The position numbers were made by a program, and so were the translations under genes. Below the pieces are notes generated by a model, which saw only the letters and a list, made by a program, of their open reading frames with translations, was not told the origin of the DNA and did no database searches. From the NCBI GenBank assembly GCA_041821185.1, contig JBGUBD010000002.1, positions 124,001-188,000 on the forward strand: 64,000 nucleotides of DNA, written 5' to 3'. The stretch's first letter is position 1. Each line of letters starts with the position of its first letter. Shown in pieces: positions 8,984 through 17,395 of the stretch. Source of the stretch: Phycisphaerales bacterium AB-hyl4 (GTDB lineage: Bacteria; Planctomycetota; Phycisphaerae; Phycisphaerales; Phycisphaeraceae).

Positions 8984-10138
8984 TCAGCTGGCGGCATAGC
9001 TTCGGCCGCGCCAACTCACGGGTTGCCCGATCAGTTTGCGCGAGTATGCGTACCACTGGATGCCAAGCAGCATCATCACGCCGATCGGCCGCAGCAGCAG
9101 ACTCAGCCACGGATGGCCGAACCGCCACCATGCCAGCGTGTTGCTCGTCACAGCCAGCAGCAGCGCTACGCCCGCCAAGACGACGGTGGCCGACGATCTA
9201 AAGTCAGCCGGTACCCCGAAGCCGAACACAATCGCCGCGAAAAGCCAGGGCAGGACATGCCCGCCGAACAGCAGCACGCTCCAGACCCAGATGCCAACGG
9301 AGGTGGCGAGCCCTTCTGTCGCGTTCTTGGCGAATCCCTGCCAGACCGCGGCGGGCGAGTCGTACATGCGACATCGGGCGATGTCCTGTGCATCAAAAAT
9401 ATCCGTTGCATGACCCGCCTGTCGGAACGTGCGCGGCAGCATGATGCCGTCGTGCAGTGTGGCGCGGATGGCGGCGTGTCCGCCGACCTGGTGGTAGGTG
9501 TTTCGGTCCGCCATAAACATCTGGCCGCAGCCGGCGGCAAAGCCCGGCGACGTGCTCTTGCGCATCCGGTCCAGGGGCAGGTAACCCAGCAGGACAATAT
9601 GAATCAAAGGTACGACCAGCGCTTCTGCCCACGTCCTGCAAACCTGATAGGGGAACCCGCTGACCAGTGGCGCGTTGGAACGGTCCATGAACGCAACGGT
9701 TCGTTCAATCGCATCGGGGGTCAGGCGAATGTCCGCGTCGATCCACATCAGTCGATCGTTTCGAGCATGTCGTGCGAGTACATGGCAGGCATGTTGCTTG
9801 CCACACCAGCCGGCGGGCAGTGACGGCGCGCGATGCAGGCGAACGCGTGAGTCATGCGAGGCGATCTCGCTGACCACCTCATCCGTGCCGTCGGTGGAAC
9901 GATCGTCAAGCACGAGCACTTCCATTTCAACACCTTCATTGGCGAGCACCTCGCGCAGGCAGTCGGCAATCGAATCCGCCTCGTCGCGTGCCGGGATAAG
10001 CACGGAGACCGTCGGTTGGCGGTCGGTGTTGCGTTTCGTCTTGGGGGCGCGTTGGAAGTTGGAGAGGTTGACCGCCAGCATCAACGTGGGAATCATCGCC
10101 AACACAACCGTCACAATGCCAATCACTGGCCAGATCAT
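8984..10138 (-). CDS. Family 2 glycosyltransferase, CrtQ-like
   Basis: This is a 384-residue membrane glycosyltransferase. A hydrophobic segment at 2-24 is followed by a GT-A catalytic domain (VSVLIPARDEADSI at 44-57, LDDRSTDGTDEV at 78-89, DxD motif D134-A-D136). Hydrophobic segments near the C-terminus should anchor it. In staphyloxanthin synthesis CrtQ glucosylates the C30 carotenoic acid, and the adjacent desaturases, aldehyde dehydrogenase and acyltransferase point to the same role here. HpnB-like hopanoid glycosyltransferases are an alternative assignment on sequence alone. The start at 10138 has AAAGGAGG upstream and overlaps the acyltransferase stop as ATGA, showing translational coupling. 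Confidence 0.8.
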   Translation of the reverse strand: MIWPVIGIVTVVLAMIPTLMLAVNLSNFQRAPKTKRNTDRQPTVSVLIPARDEADSIADCLREVLANEGVEMEVLVLDDRSTDGTDEVVSEIASHDSRVRLHRAPSLPAGWCGKQHACHVLARHARNDRLMWIDADIRLTPDAIERTVAFMDRSNAPLVSGFPYQVCRTWAEALVVPLIHIVLLGYLPLDRMRKSTSPGFAAGCGQMFMADRNTYHQVGGHAAIRATLHDGIMLPRTFRQAGHATDIFDAQDIARCRMYDSPAAVWQGFAKNATEGLATSVGIWVWSVLLFGGHVLPWLFAAIVFGFGVPADFRSSATVVLAGVALLLAVTSNTLAWWRFGHPWLSLLLRPIGVMMLLGIQWYAYSRKLIGQPVSWRGRSYAAS

Positions 10139-10971
10139 CGCGCCTCCTTTGTATCGTTGTCGAAGGATGATCCGCCGTGGGAGGGATCGAAGCGTTGGCC
10201 ACGCGCCCATGCCTTGCAGCGGCGCCACAAGTCATACACGCCACCGATGCCACGTCGGCCGTCGAGCAGGTTGTCAAACAGCGCAGGATCGCGCGTCTGA
10301 GACGCGGTTGCCAAGCGATCCATTGTGCGCTCCAGCCGATGCGCCAATTCCCGCTGCCACTCAGTGACGTCCCATTGCTTGGCAGCCTCGGCTGTATTAA
10401 TCGGATCACCAAAAGCCATCAATGCTTCAGGCGTGCTTTCGTCCCAGAAAATGTATTCGATGGCGACCGGCACGATTCGGGCGTGCGGCAGCCGACGAGC
10501 CAGATGCGCCAGGCCCGGCCTTAACTGCACGGGGCGAAGACGCGGGTCGGTGAACTGGCCTTCCGCTGTGATCCACAAAGCGGCATCGGGCTGTGCAAGA
10601 ATCGCCTGACCGACTCGAAGCAACTTCGCCGCGCCGCGGGTGCTGTTCGGCTCGATGCCAAAAAAACCCAACCGCTCAAAGAATGCATATTTGCCAAGCA
10701 TGGCCGCGTCGATGGGTGCGTAATGTTGACGTTGCGGGTACCGCTGCGTCGCGAGCAGCGCCAGCATCAACGGGTCCCACCAACTCGGATGGTTGACATA
10801 AAACACGACGGGCGTGTCCGACGGAAGATCGCAAGTCGACTCACGCAGTACCCGCACCGCATTGAATTGCTTGCCCACGTACCGACGAACGTAGCGCACG
10901 AACATTGCCAGCAGCCTTGGCGAGCGGCGCGGCAGGTTGGCATGGCGAGGTTGTGTGCGCGGTTGAGTCAT
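10135..10971 (-). CDS. PlsC-type acyltransferase, possible carotenoid glycoside acyltransferase (CrtO role)
   Basis: The 278-residue protein has the acyltransferase signature H-x4-D as H61 and D66 in YVNHPSWWDPL, and EGQFTDPR as the second block. This matches the PlsC/LPLAT superfamily that transfers acyl groups from acyl-CoA or acyl-ACP. Its place between a CrtN-like desaturase and a CrtQ-like glycosyltransferase suggests it acylates the sugar of a carotenoid glycoside, as CrtO does in Staphylococcus. CrtO itself is a different, polytopic family, so this would be functional replacement. A phospholipid role cannot be excluded. The upstream ribosome site is weak. Confidence 0.75.
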   Translation of the reverse strand: MTQPRTQPRHANLPRRSPRLLAMFVRYVRRYVGKQFNAVRVLRESTCDLPSDTPVVFYVNHPSWWDPLMLALLATQRYPQRQHYAPIDAAMLGKYAFFERLGFFGIEPNSTRGAAKLLRVGQAILAQPDAALWITAEGQFTDPRLRPVQLRPGLAHLARRLPHARIVPVAIEYIFWDESTPEALMAFGDPINTAEAAKQWDVTEWQRELAHRLERTMDRLATASQTRDPALFDNLLDGRRGIGGVYDLWRRCKAWARGQRFDPSHGGSSFDNDTKEAR

Positions 10972-11017
10972 TGCCGGATCAATCCCTGACGGCGCCGTGC
11001 CGTTGCTTTGCAGGCGT

Positions 11018-12619
11018 TCACGCCATCGCCTTCGTCTTCATCGTCGACTGTTTATCAACCACGGCGTCCTGATCCAGCACGTCGGCGGCGATCCAGCCGG
11101 ACTGTAGCACCATCGGCATGCCGGGGCCGGGATGGGCCGCGCCGCCGGCGAGGTAAAGGCCCTTGATGCGATCGCTGCGATTGCCCGGCTTGAATGCGCC
11201 GGTCCATTTGCCGTGGCTGGCGAGGCCGTAGATCGCACCATTGAGAACGCGATACCTGTCGTGAATATCCTGCGGCGTCAGAGCGTGCTCGGTGACGATG
11301 CGCTCGCGGATGTCGGTCAGGCCGGCGGTGCGTTCGAGTTTGTCCAGAATGGTTTCGCGATACGCAGGCAGTAGCTTTGTCCAGTCGTGGTGCGGCCGAA
11401 GGTATGGCGTGTGAACCAGCACGTAGAGCGCTTCGCCGCCGGGCGGCGCGGAGGCAGGCTCGGTGCGGGCGGTTGCCGCGAGATAGCAGGTGGGGTCTGG
11501 CGCAGGCTCGCCTCGGCGATAGATGTAGTCGAACTCCTCATCCGGGTCGCGGCTGAATACGAAGTCGTGATGCGCCAGATGCGGATAAGCTTCGCGCAAA
11601 CCCAGGTAAAGCACGACGCCGCTGCATGCAGGCTCGTATCGACTGAGCGCGTCGCGACCGAGGGCGTGGTTGCCCTGATGGTCGTGGCCATCGACGAGTT
11701 CGCGCATGGTACGCACGGCGTCCATGTTGGACACCACTGCACCACAAGCATGCACCTGTCCATCTTCGGTGATGACGGACTGGACACGGCCGGCCTGCGT
11801 GACTATGCGCGACACGCCCACGCCGGTGTGAATGCGCACCCCCAGGTCGACTGCCACCCGGGCCAGCGTTTCGGGCACGGCCCGCGTGCCGCCGATCGGA
11901 TACCACACGCCCTCATTGACCTGCATGCTGGCGATGCCACAGAGGATGGTGGGCGAGGCGAACGGCGACGAGCCGACGTACTGCGTGAAGTGATCCAGCA
12001 TCTGGGCCACCCGCTCATCGGGCACGTACTTGCGAATCGTGGCGGCGACGCTTCGGCCCATTCGCATACTCAGCACATCGCCGAGCGTGCGAGCATTGAA
12101 CGAAAGCCCGAGGCTGACCATGTCGCCGATCGAGCCAATGGGCTTGTCAAAAAAGAACCGCTCGGAGATGTCGTGCAACCGCTCGGCGTAGCGGATGAAC
12201 GCGGCATACTGCCTGGTTTGCTTTTCATCCAGCCCGAACGCTTTCAATTCCTGCTGCATCTGCTGCACTTGTTCGCGCAGGTCCAGCACATCGCCGCTAT
12301 CGAAAAAGCATCGCCACTGTGGGTCGAGGCGGACGAGTTCCAATTCTTCGTCCATGTTTCGCCCCGCCTCGTCAAAAATGCGACGGAGCATTTTCGGCAT
12401 CGTGACAATGGTGGGCCCCATATCGAATCGATAGCCGCGATCGTGAAGTTGGCACGCTTTTCCGCCAACCCATGCGTTGCTTTCAAACAATGAGACGGCG
12501 TAGCCTCGGCCGGCCAACGTACACGCGGCGGCGAGTCCCGCGAGCCCGCCGCCAATGACGATCACGCGATCGCGGTCGGACTTCGCAAGCTGTGAGGCAT
12601 TGGTGCTGGTGGTGATCAT
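11018..12619 (-). CDS. CrtI/CrtN-family carotenoid desaturase
   Basis: This is a 533-residue FAD-dependent amine-oxidase-fold desaturase. The dinucleotide loop is VIVIGGGLAGLAAA (G23-G28) with VGGKACQLHDRGYRFDMGPT following, and the C-terminal FAD motif is GLYLAGGAAHPGPGMPMV. These are diagnostic of phytoene/dehydrosqualene desaturases. Within a CrtN/CrtP/AldH set it probably introduces double bonds into a C30 precursor. The start at 12619 has AGGAAA five bases upstream; an in-frame upstream extension lies inside the aldehyde dehydrogenase end and is rejected. It follows that gene after 17 bases. Confidence 0.9.
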   Translation of the reverse strand: MITTSTNASQLAKSDRDRVIVIGGGLAGLAAACTLAGRGYAVSLFESNAWVGGKACQLHDRGYRFDMGPTIVTMPKMLRRIFDEAGRNMDEELELVRLDPQWRCFFDSGDVLDLREQVQQMQQELKAFGLDEKQTRQYAAFIRYAERLHDISERFFFDKPIGSIGDMVSLGLSFNARTLGDVLSMRMGRSVAATIRKYVPDERVAQMLDHFTQYVGSSPFASPTILCGIASMQVNEGVWYPIGGTRAVPETLARVAVDLGVRIHTGVGVSRIVTQAGRVQSVITEDGQVHACGAVVSNMDAVRTMRELVDGHDHQGNHALGRDALSRYEPACSGVVLYLGLREAYPHLAHHDFVFSRDPDEEFDYIYRRGEPAPDPTCYLAATARTEPASAPPGGEALYVLVHTPYLRPHHDWTKLLPAYRETILDKLERTAGLTDIRERIVTEHALTPQDIHDRYRVLNGAIYGLASHGKWTGAFKPGNRSDRIKGLYLAGGAAHPGPGMPMVLQSGWIAADVLDQDAVVDKQSTMKTKAMA

Positions 12620-12636
12620 GGTGGTTTCCTGTGTCC

Positions 12637-14082
12637 TTATTGCCCCATGCGGATCAGCTTCCGCCACGCCTGAATCCGACGGCGCCACGGTCCGTGACTC
12701 GCCTGAATGAGCGTCTCGATCCGGTCTGCATCGTTGTCGCGCTGCGGCATGAGATGCGCCTGCAAGCGAGCGGGGCGATCGACGACGCAGCGAATCTGTG
12801 TCAGTTCGAGCAGGCCCGCCGCGCCGCGCGTCACGCCGAAACCACTTTCGCCTCGTCCGCCAAATGGTAGCCGGGGGTCCGCGGTAGGGGCGATCAAGTC
12901 ATTGACGGTGACGACGCCTGCCTGCACCTGCTGCGCCAGCGCCGCCGCCGACTTCGGCTTGCCGAATACGCTCGCCCCTAACGCATAGTCGCACGCCTGA
13001 TCCAGCGAAAGCGCCTGTTCATCCGACGCCACCGACACCAGCGACAACACGGGGGCGAACAGGTCGGTGCGCAGCAGTTCGTCGGCGGGTGACACGTTTT
13101 TAAGCACGAACGGCCTGACCCGTCCGTCGCCCATCGCCTCGCCTGCGATGAGCTCTGCCCCATCTTGTCGCGCCTGCTCAACCAACACCCGCAGCCGATC
13201 GACCGCCGTTGGCTGGGCGTGCAACGCTGGCCCGTCTTTAAATGCCTTTGCGAGGCGTTGGCATAAGGCGTCGTGGCAGGCTTCGTGAACCCAAGCGCGA
13301 CGTGGCGCGATGCATGTTGCGCTGCTGTTGATCGATAGCCCGAAGGTGAGGCATCGCGTTACATGATCGAGATCCGCGTCGGCTTGAACGAAGACCGAGT
13401 CGCAGCCGGACAACTCAAGCGTCACTGGTGTAAGCTGCTCGGTACATCGTCGCATGACGTCGCGCCCGGCCTGGCTTGATCCGGTCATCACCACGTGATC
13501 GACGCCGACGTCAATGGCGTTCAGCCCCGCCTCGATGCTGTCATCCAGCACTTGCACCAGCCCTGTCGGCAACCCGGCGTCGAGCGCCAGCTTCGCAAGC
13601 ATCGCCGCGGCGGGTTGCCCCAGTCGGCCGGGCTTGAGCAGCACGGCGTTGCCCGCAGTCAGCGCTTGTCCCATCGGTGCACCGCCGAGCAGCAGCGGAT
13701 AATTGAACGGGCAGATAATCAGCACGACGCCCTTCGGCTCGCGGTAGATCGTACTCCGCGAGCCCCAGAGCCAGATCGGCCGACCTCGCGCACCAAGCTG
13801 ACGCGGGCGAAGCACCGCCCGGGCACGCTTCTCCAAAAACCGCCAACCGTCAAGCAATGGCAGCACCTCGGCGGCCAGCGTTTCCGCAGTGCTACGTCGC
13901 TGGGGCAGCGCGGACGTCAGTTGCTCGGCCACGTTACGAGCATCAACTGAGAGCGCGCGGCGCATACGGCCAATCACTGTCAGTCGCTCGGCCAGCGGCG
14001 TGCGGGCCCAGGCAGACTGCGCCGCGCGCGCCAGCTTCACGTGATCCGCGATCGATTCATGCTCAACGATCGAGACGTTCAT
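12637..14082 (-). CDS. Aldehyde dehydrogenase, probable carotenoid aldehyde oxidase (CrtNc/AldH role)
   Basis: The 481-residue protein is an NAD(P)-dependent aldehyde dehydrogenase. It shows the oxyanion Asn N127 (ICPFNYPL), general base E224 (LELSGCD) and nucleophile C257 (NSSATCIAP). In C30 pathways such an enzyme oxidises 4,4'-diaponeurosporenal or its dialdehyde to the acid, before glycosylation. That assignment rests on location between two CrtN/CrtP-family genes. The start overlaps the CrtP-like stop as ATGA, which implies translational coupling. Confidence 0.85.
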   Translation of the reverse strand: MNVSIVEHESIADHVKLARAAQSAWARTPLAERLTVIGRMRRALSVDARNVAEQLTSALPQRRSTAETLAAEVLPLLDGWRFLEKRARAVLRPRQLGARGRPIWLWGSRSTIYREPKGVVLIICPFNYPLLLGGAPMGQALTAGNAVLLKPGRLGQPAAAMLAKLALDAGLPTGLVQVLDDSIEAGLNAIDVGVDHVVMTGSSQAGRDVMRRCTEQLTPVTLELSGCDSVFVQADADLDHVTRCLTFGLSINSSATCIAPRRAWVHEACHDALCQRLAKAFKDGPALHAQPTAVDRLRVLVEQARQDGAELIAGEAMGDGRVRPFVLKNVSPADELLRTDLFAPVLSLVSVASDEQALSLDQACDYALGASVFGKPKSAAALAQQVQAGVVTVNDLIAPTADPRLPFGGRGESGFGVTRGAAGLLELTQIRCVVDRPARLQAHLMPQRDNDADRIETLIQASHGPWRRRIQAWRKLIRMGQ

Positions 14083-15629
14083 GCCATCGCCTCTACAGTC
14101 TGCATAGGCCTCGGCCGGGCCGTGCTCGGCCCCGCATGCCAGTCTACGTTGATGCCCAGATCAGAAACCAGCAATTCGCTGCTGATCAAGGCCGACTGGT
14201 AAATCACTGGCAGTCCGGAGCCGGGATGCGTGCCGCCGCCAACGAGATACACACCTTGCAGATCTTCGAAACGGTTCCTCGGCCGAAGATGGAGCATCTG
14301 CCTGAACGTATGGGCGAGGTTGAACGTCGCCCCCCGGTAGATGTTCATCTGCGACTGCCAGTCCTGTGGCGTCAGCACACGCTCGTAACGGATATGTGAT
14401 TCAATGTCGTCCAGCCCCAACGCATGGAGCTTGCCCAGCACGGTTCGACGAAAGCGGGCCTGCTCGTGGGTCCAGTCGATATTTTCGTGCATGTGCGAAA
14501 CTGGTGCGAGCACGTAAAGCGAGCTATGGCCCGGCGGCGCCATGGTCGGATCGGTCACGACCGGATTGTGGACGTAGATCGAGGGGTTGTCGGAAAGCGT
14601 GTGGTTGCGCTCGATGTCGTACAGGTTCTGCTGGTAATCGCTGGAGAGCATGATCGTGTGATGCGCCACCTCGTCGTATCGCCGATCCAGCCCGAGGTAC
14701 ATCATGAACGTGGAGCAGGAGTACTTTTTCTTCGCCAGCTTGCGGTCCCGCCAGCGTCGGCGAAGGTGATCCGGTACGAGCTGCTGCATGGCATGTGCGA
14801 AGTCCGCGTTGATGACCAAGGCATCGCAGGGGTAGAGCCCTTGATCGGTTTGGACTGCGGTCGCTCGCTTGCCGGTGAAGTTGATCTTTTGCACTGTCTC
14901 ACCGAGATGGATGGCGGCACCCATCTGCGATGCCGCGTCGGCCATGGCTTGACTCACCGCACCGCATCCGCCGCGTGGGTGGTAGACGCCGTACTCGTAT
15001 TCCAGAAACGAGAGAATGGTAAAGAGGCTCGGGCATTGAAAAGGAGACATGCCCAGGTACTTGCTCTGGAACGAGAACGCCAGTCGGATGCGCGGATCTT
15101 CAAAGTAGCGTTTCAGGTCATGATCCACGCTCGACCAAGGGCGCACGAGGCCGATGGCGCGCGGATCGAGTTTGAGCAGATCCGTCCAACCGTTGAAAGC
15201 CCGTTGGAGGATCGGCTTGAACGCCGCGAACTTTCGCCGGTTGTCTGCGAGGTAGTGATCCAGCCGACCGGCATCATTGGGCGATAGCGCAGCGATGGCT
15301 TGCTTCATCCGCTGGACGTTCGGCGTGGCGAGCAGTTCGCCACCTTGCTCAAAGATCAGCCGATACTGCGGGTCCAGGCGAATGAGTTCGACATGGTCGT
15401 GCAGGTTCAGGCCGCAGCGCTGAAACACCTCTTCGAGCACCGCGTGATAGAGGAAAAAAGTCGGGCCCAAGTCAAAGCGATAGCCGGCGTCCGTCACATG
15501 CGTCGATGTCCGCCCGCCGGGGGTGACCATCCGCTCAAGTACGGTGACATCCAACCCCGCCCGCGTCAGCAGCATGGCCGAGGCAAGCCCGCCCGGTCCG
15601 CCGCCCACGATGACCACTTTTTCAGGCAT
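14079..15629 (-). CDS. CrtI-family FAD oxidoreductase, probable CrtP-type carotenoid oxidase
   Basis: This is the first gene of the five-gene minus-strand operon. The 516-residue product has GGGPGGLASA at 9-18, TPGGRTSTHVTDAGYRFDLGPT, and the C-terminal GVYLVGGGTHPGSGLPVIYQS. It is a second CrtI-family member clearly different from its neighbour. In C30 pathways CrtP oxidises terminal methyl groups of diaponeurosporene to aldehydes, which suits the adjacent aldehyde dehydrogenase. I cannot rule out that the two paralogues have swapped roles. The start at 15629 matches where homology begins; 21 more in-frame residues upstream look non-coding. A TATAAT lies 53 bases upstream. Confidence 0.85.
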   Translation of the reverse strand: MPEKVVIVGGGPGGLASAMLLTRAGLDVTVLERMVTPGGRTSTHVTDAGYRFDLGPTFFLYHAVLEEVFQRCGLNLHDHVELIRLDPQYRLIFEQGGELLATPNVQRMKQAIAALSPNDAGRLDHYLADNRRKFAAFKPILQRAFNGWTDLLKLDPRAIGLVRPWSSVDHDLKRYFEDPRIRLAFSFQSKYLGMSPFQCPSLFTILSFLEYEYGVYHPRGGCGAVSQAMADAASQMGAAIHLGETVQKINFTGKRATAVQTDQGLYPCDALVINADFAHAMQQLVPDHLRRRWRDRKLAKKKYSCSTFMMYLGLDRRYDEVAHHTIMLSSDYQQNLYDIERNHTLSDNPSIYVHNPVVTDPTMAPPGHSSLYVLAPVSHMHENIDWTHEQARFRRTVLGKLHALGLDDIESHIRYERVLTPQDWQSQMNIYRGATFNLAHTFRQMLHLRPRNRFEDLQGVYLVGGGTHPGSGLPVIYQSALISSELLVSDLGINVDWHAGPSTARPRPMQTVEAMA

Positions 15630-15681
15630 GACATATTCCAGCGTGTGAGTTTGCCAATGGCCTCGCGGTGAGGCTGTGGAG

Positions 15682-15714
15682 ATTATACACATAGATGAAC
15701 GTTTTGAACGTTTT
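15682..15714 (-). promoter_or_regulatory. Promoter and tandem-repeat operator of the carotenoid operon
   Basis: Reading the minus strand, a perfect TATAAT lies at 15687-15682. On the plus strand two head-to-tail copies of GAACGTTTT occupy 15697-15705 and 15706-15714, each holding the palindrome AACGTT. They cover the place where a -35 box should be, 13-16 bases from the -10 box, which is where a repressor would block RNA polymerase. The octamer TTATACAC at 15684-15691 also fits the nTnTACAn half-site reported for CarH operators, though a single match is weak evidence. Confidence 0.5.
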
Positions 15715-16046
15715 TAGAGAGAATTTATTCCGTGTCCGCATCTGGACGCTCCGTTCGACCCGTCTTCTTGCGGTTTTAGGCGGCTGAGTCGCCGGTGGGG
15801 TGAGCCAGAAAGACGCTGCATTGGACTTGGCGAAGAAACGTGGTTCCCCTTACGTTTCCACCAGCAAACGGCCTCTGGGCAGGCTCGGGTGCCGTTTCAT
15901 ACGGAATACCCATCTAACTCGGGTTCTGTGTATGAGGCGAAGCCCACGGATTGAATCCGTGGGCTTCAGCGCGTCTGGACCTGCGCAGCCGACAGCTGCA
16001 CGGAGGGTGTGGCGAGCGGTTTATTTTGAAATGAGTCTGGTCTGCT
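15715..16046. other. Intergenic region without a gene
   Basis: No credible coding sequence is seen in these 330 bases. A possible plus-strand frame from 15800 gives an Arg/Cys-rich protein without recognisable features and runs into the GNAT gene on the other strand. The only structured element is the hairpin at 15939-15967. Confidence 0.6.
15939..15967. repeat. 14-bp perfect inverted repeat
   Basis: Arms GAAGCCCACGGATT (15939-15952) and AATCCGTGGGCTTC (15954-15967) pair exactly around one base. There is no T-run, so it is more like a REP-type palindrome than a simple terminator. It could help end transcription of the GNAT gene, whose stop lies 80 bases to the right. Confidence 0.65.
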
Positions 16047-16589
16047 TTACGGTTGATCGTCCGGGCGATCATGTCCGTCGGTGTCGTGCTTGGGCTGGCG
16101 GTAGAGGTCGAGGTAGAACTCGAGCATCTCTTTATCGTGCACGCTGCGTGTGCGGGTGTGCTGGAAGCCGACGTGGTCGAACAGGTCGACAGCGGCGTCT
16201 CGGCTGAAGCGTGTGTCGAGCACCACCTTGAGGTAGCCGTGGTGTCGGCAGTGATTGATGGCGGTCTTGATCAGGGCGGAGGGGATTTCGGTCTGTTGGT
16301 GGTTACTGTCGACGCGGAGTCGACGGATCTCGGCGGTGTTTTCGTCGTCGCTGCCGACGCCGATCATGCCAAGGACCTGGCCGTCGACTTCGGCGACCCA
16401 GAAGTGGTGACGTTCGTCGTCGAAGTAGGCTTCGCGGATGTTTTCGATGTCGGCCCCGGTATCGTTGGGCGCGAGCTGGCCGGCGAGCAGGCCGTGGGCG
16501 TATAGCCGAGCGACAGCCTGCTGGTCTTTGGGCTCAAACGGCCGGACCTTCAGGCCTGCGACGGTTTCCGTGTGTCTTTCACTCGACAT
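16047..16589 (-). CDS. GNAT-family N-acetyltransferase
   Basis: The 180-residue protein has a GNAT fold: LKVRPFEPKDQQAVARLY at 13-30, VAEVDGQVLGMIGVG at about 65-79, and AEIRRLRVDSNHQQTEIPSALI as the acetyl-CoA-binding beta4-alpha3 region. The usual Q/RxxGxG/A loop is modified to HQQTEI, so cofactor binding may be atypical. Residue HVGF near 141 ends the fold. The acceptor substrate is unknown. It is flanked by an intergenic hairpin and the YfcE-like gene on the same strand. Confidence 0.75.
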   Translation of the reverse strand: MSSERHTETVAGLKVRPFEPKDQQAVARLYAHGLLAGQLAPNDTGADIENIREAYFDDERHHFWVAEVDGQVLGMIGVGSDDENTAEIRRLRVDSNHQQTEIPSALIKTAINHCRHHGYLKVVLDTRFSRDAAVDLFDHVGFQHTRTRSVHDKEMLEFYLDLYRQPKHDTDGHDRPDDQP

Positions 16590-16648
16590 GACGTTGTCTG
16601 CTTTGCCAGATCGCCTTTTCTACATGGCGGGCGACATTGATTTTATCA

Positions 16649-17167
16649 TCACGATCCGCCGACGGGATAGAACGTCAGCTCATCGTCGGCCGTATCCAGC
16701 ACGGCCACGGTGTAACGTTGGGCCCGGAACAGTGCACCGGGGTTGATCACGCGGGTCGAGCCCTGGCGTTGATCAAGCGTGCGGTGCGTGTGCCCGTGGC
16801 AGAGGTAACGCACCTGCTCGGCGATCGCCTGGTGGAGCACGTCGGCCTGGTGGCCGTGGCAGAACACAAGCGTGCCTTGTTCCACTGGCAGCCGACCGAC
16901 GGGGTCGTCCACGTGCACACCAAGTTCGCGGGCATAGCGGGCCAGGGCATCGGTGTCCCAGTCCGTGTTGCCGAAGACAAGGTGCGCTTCGATTGGTTGG
17001 CCGGAGCGCTGGCTTATCTCGCCGGCCAGTGCGTCGATAACCTCGACCGTGCCGACATCGCCGAGGTGCACCAGCAGATCAACTTCCTGCGAGAGCAATA
17101 CCTCCACGGCCAGCCGTGTGGTTTTAGCGCGGCCATGTGAATCCGATAGCAGACCAATTCGCGGCAA
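16649..17167 (-). CDS. YfcE/MJ0936-type metallophosphoesterase
   Basis: This 172-residue calcineurin-like phosphoesterase has the full metal-binding set: D9-x-H11 (LLSDSHG), GD at 36-37 (VHLGDVG), GNTD at 66-69, and GHTH in LCHGHTHRT. The length fits YfcE/YsnB-type phosphodiesterases, which hydrolyse simple phosphodiesters in vitro and whose physiological substrate is usually unknown. The GNAT gene lies 60 bases downstream on the same strand and may be co-transcribed. Confidence 0.9.
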   Translation of the reverse strand: MPRIGLLSDSHGRAKTTRLAVEVLLSQEVDLLVHLGDVGTVEVIDALAGEISQRSGQPIEAHLVFGNTDWDTDALARYARELGVHVDDPVGRLPVEQGTLVFCHGHQADVLHQAIAEQVRYLCHGHTHRTLDQRQGSTRVINPGALFRAQRYTVAVLDTADDELTFYPVGGS

Positions 17168-17395
17168 TGATGCTCTCCCCGCCTGTCACCTTAACGCAGG
17201 GCCATCCGACAAGTGTAGAGAATGCCATGGGATAATCAAATCGGCCCGATCCGCGCGATGGCGGGTACGGGCCGGTGGGAAGTTGCTGGTTGAAGGCAGG
17301 GTTGGCGGGCCTCCGTCATCGGCTTGTTTTCCCATACGCCGTCGGGCCGCTATGCTTTGCGGACGATAACGACGATGTATGTGGATTGACCCTGT

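Noticed and set aside
15800..16207. Possible plus-strand gene of 135 codons
   Set aside because: Arg/Cys-rich, no ribosome site, crosses a hairpin and overlaps the GNAT gene.
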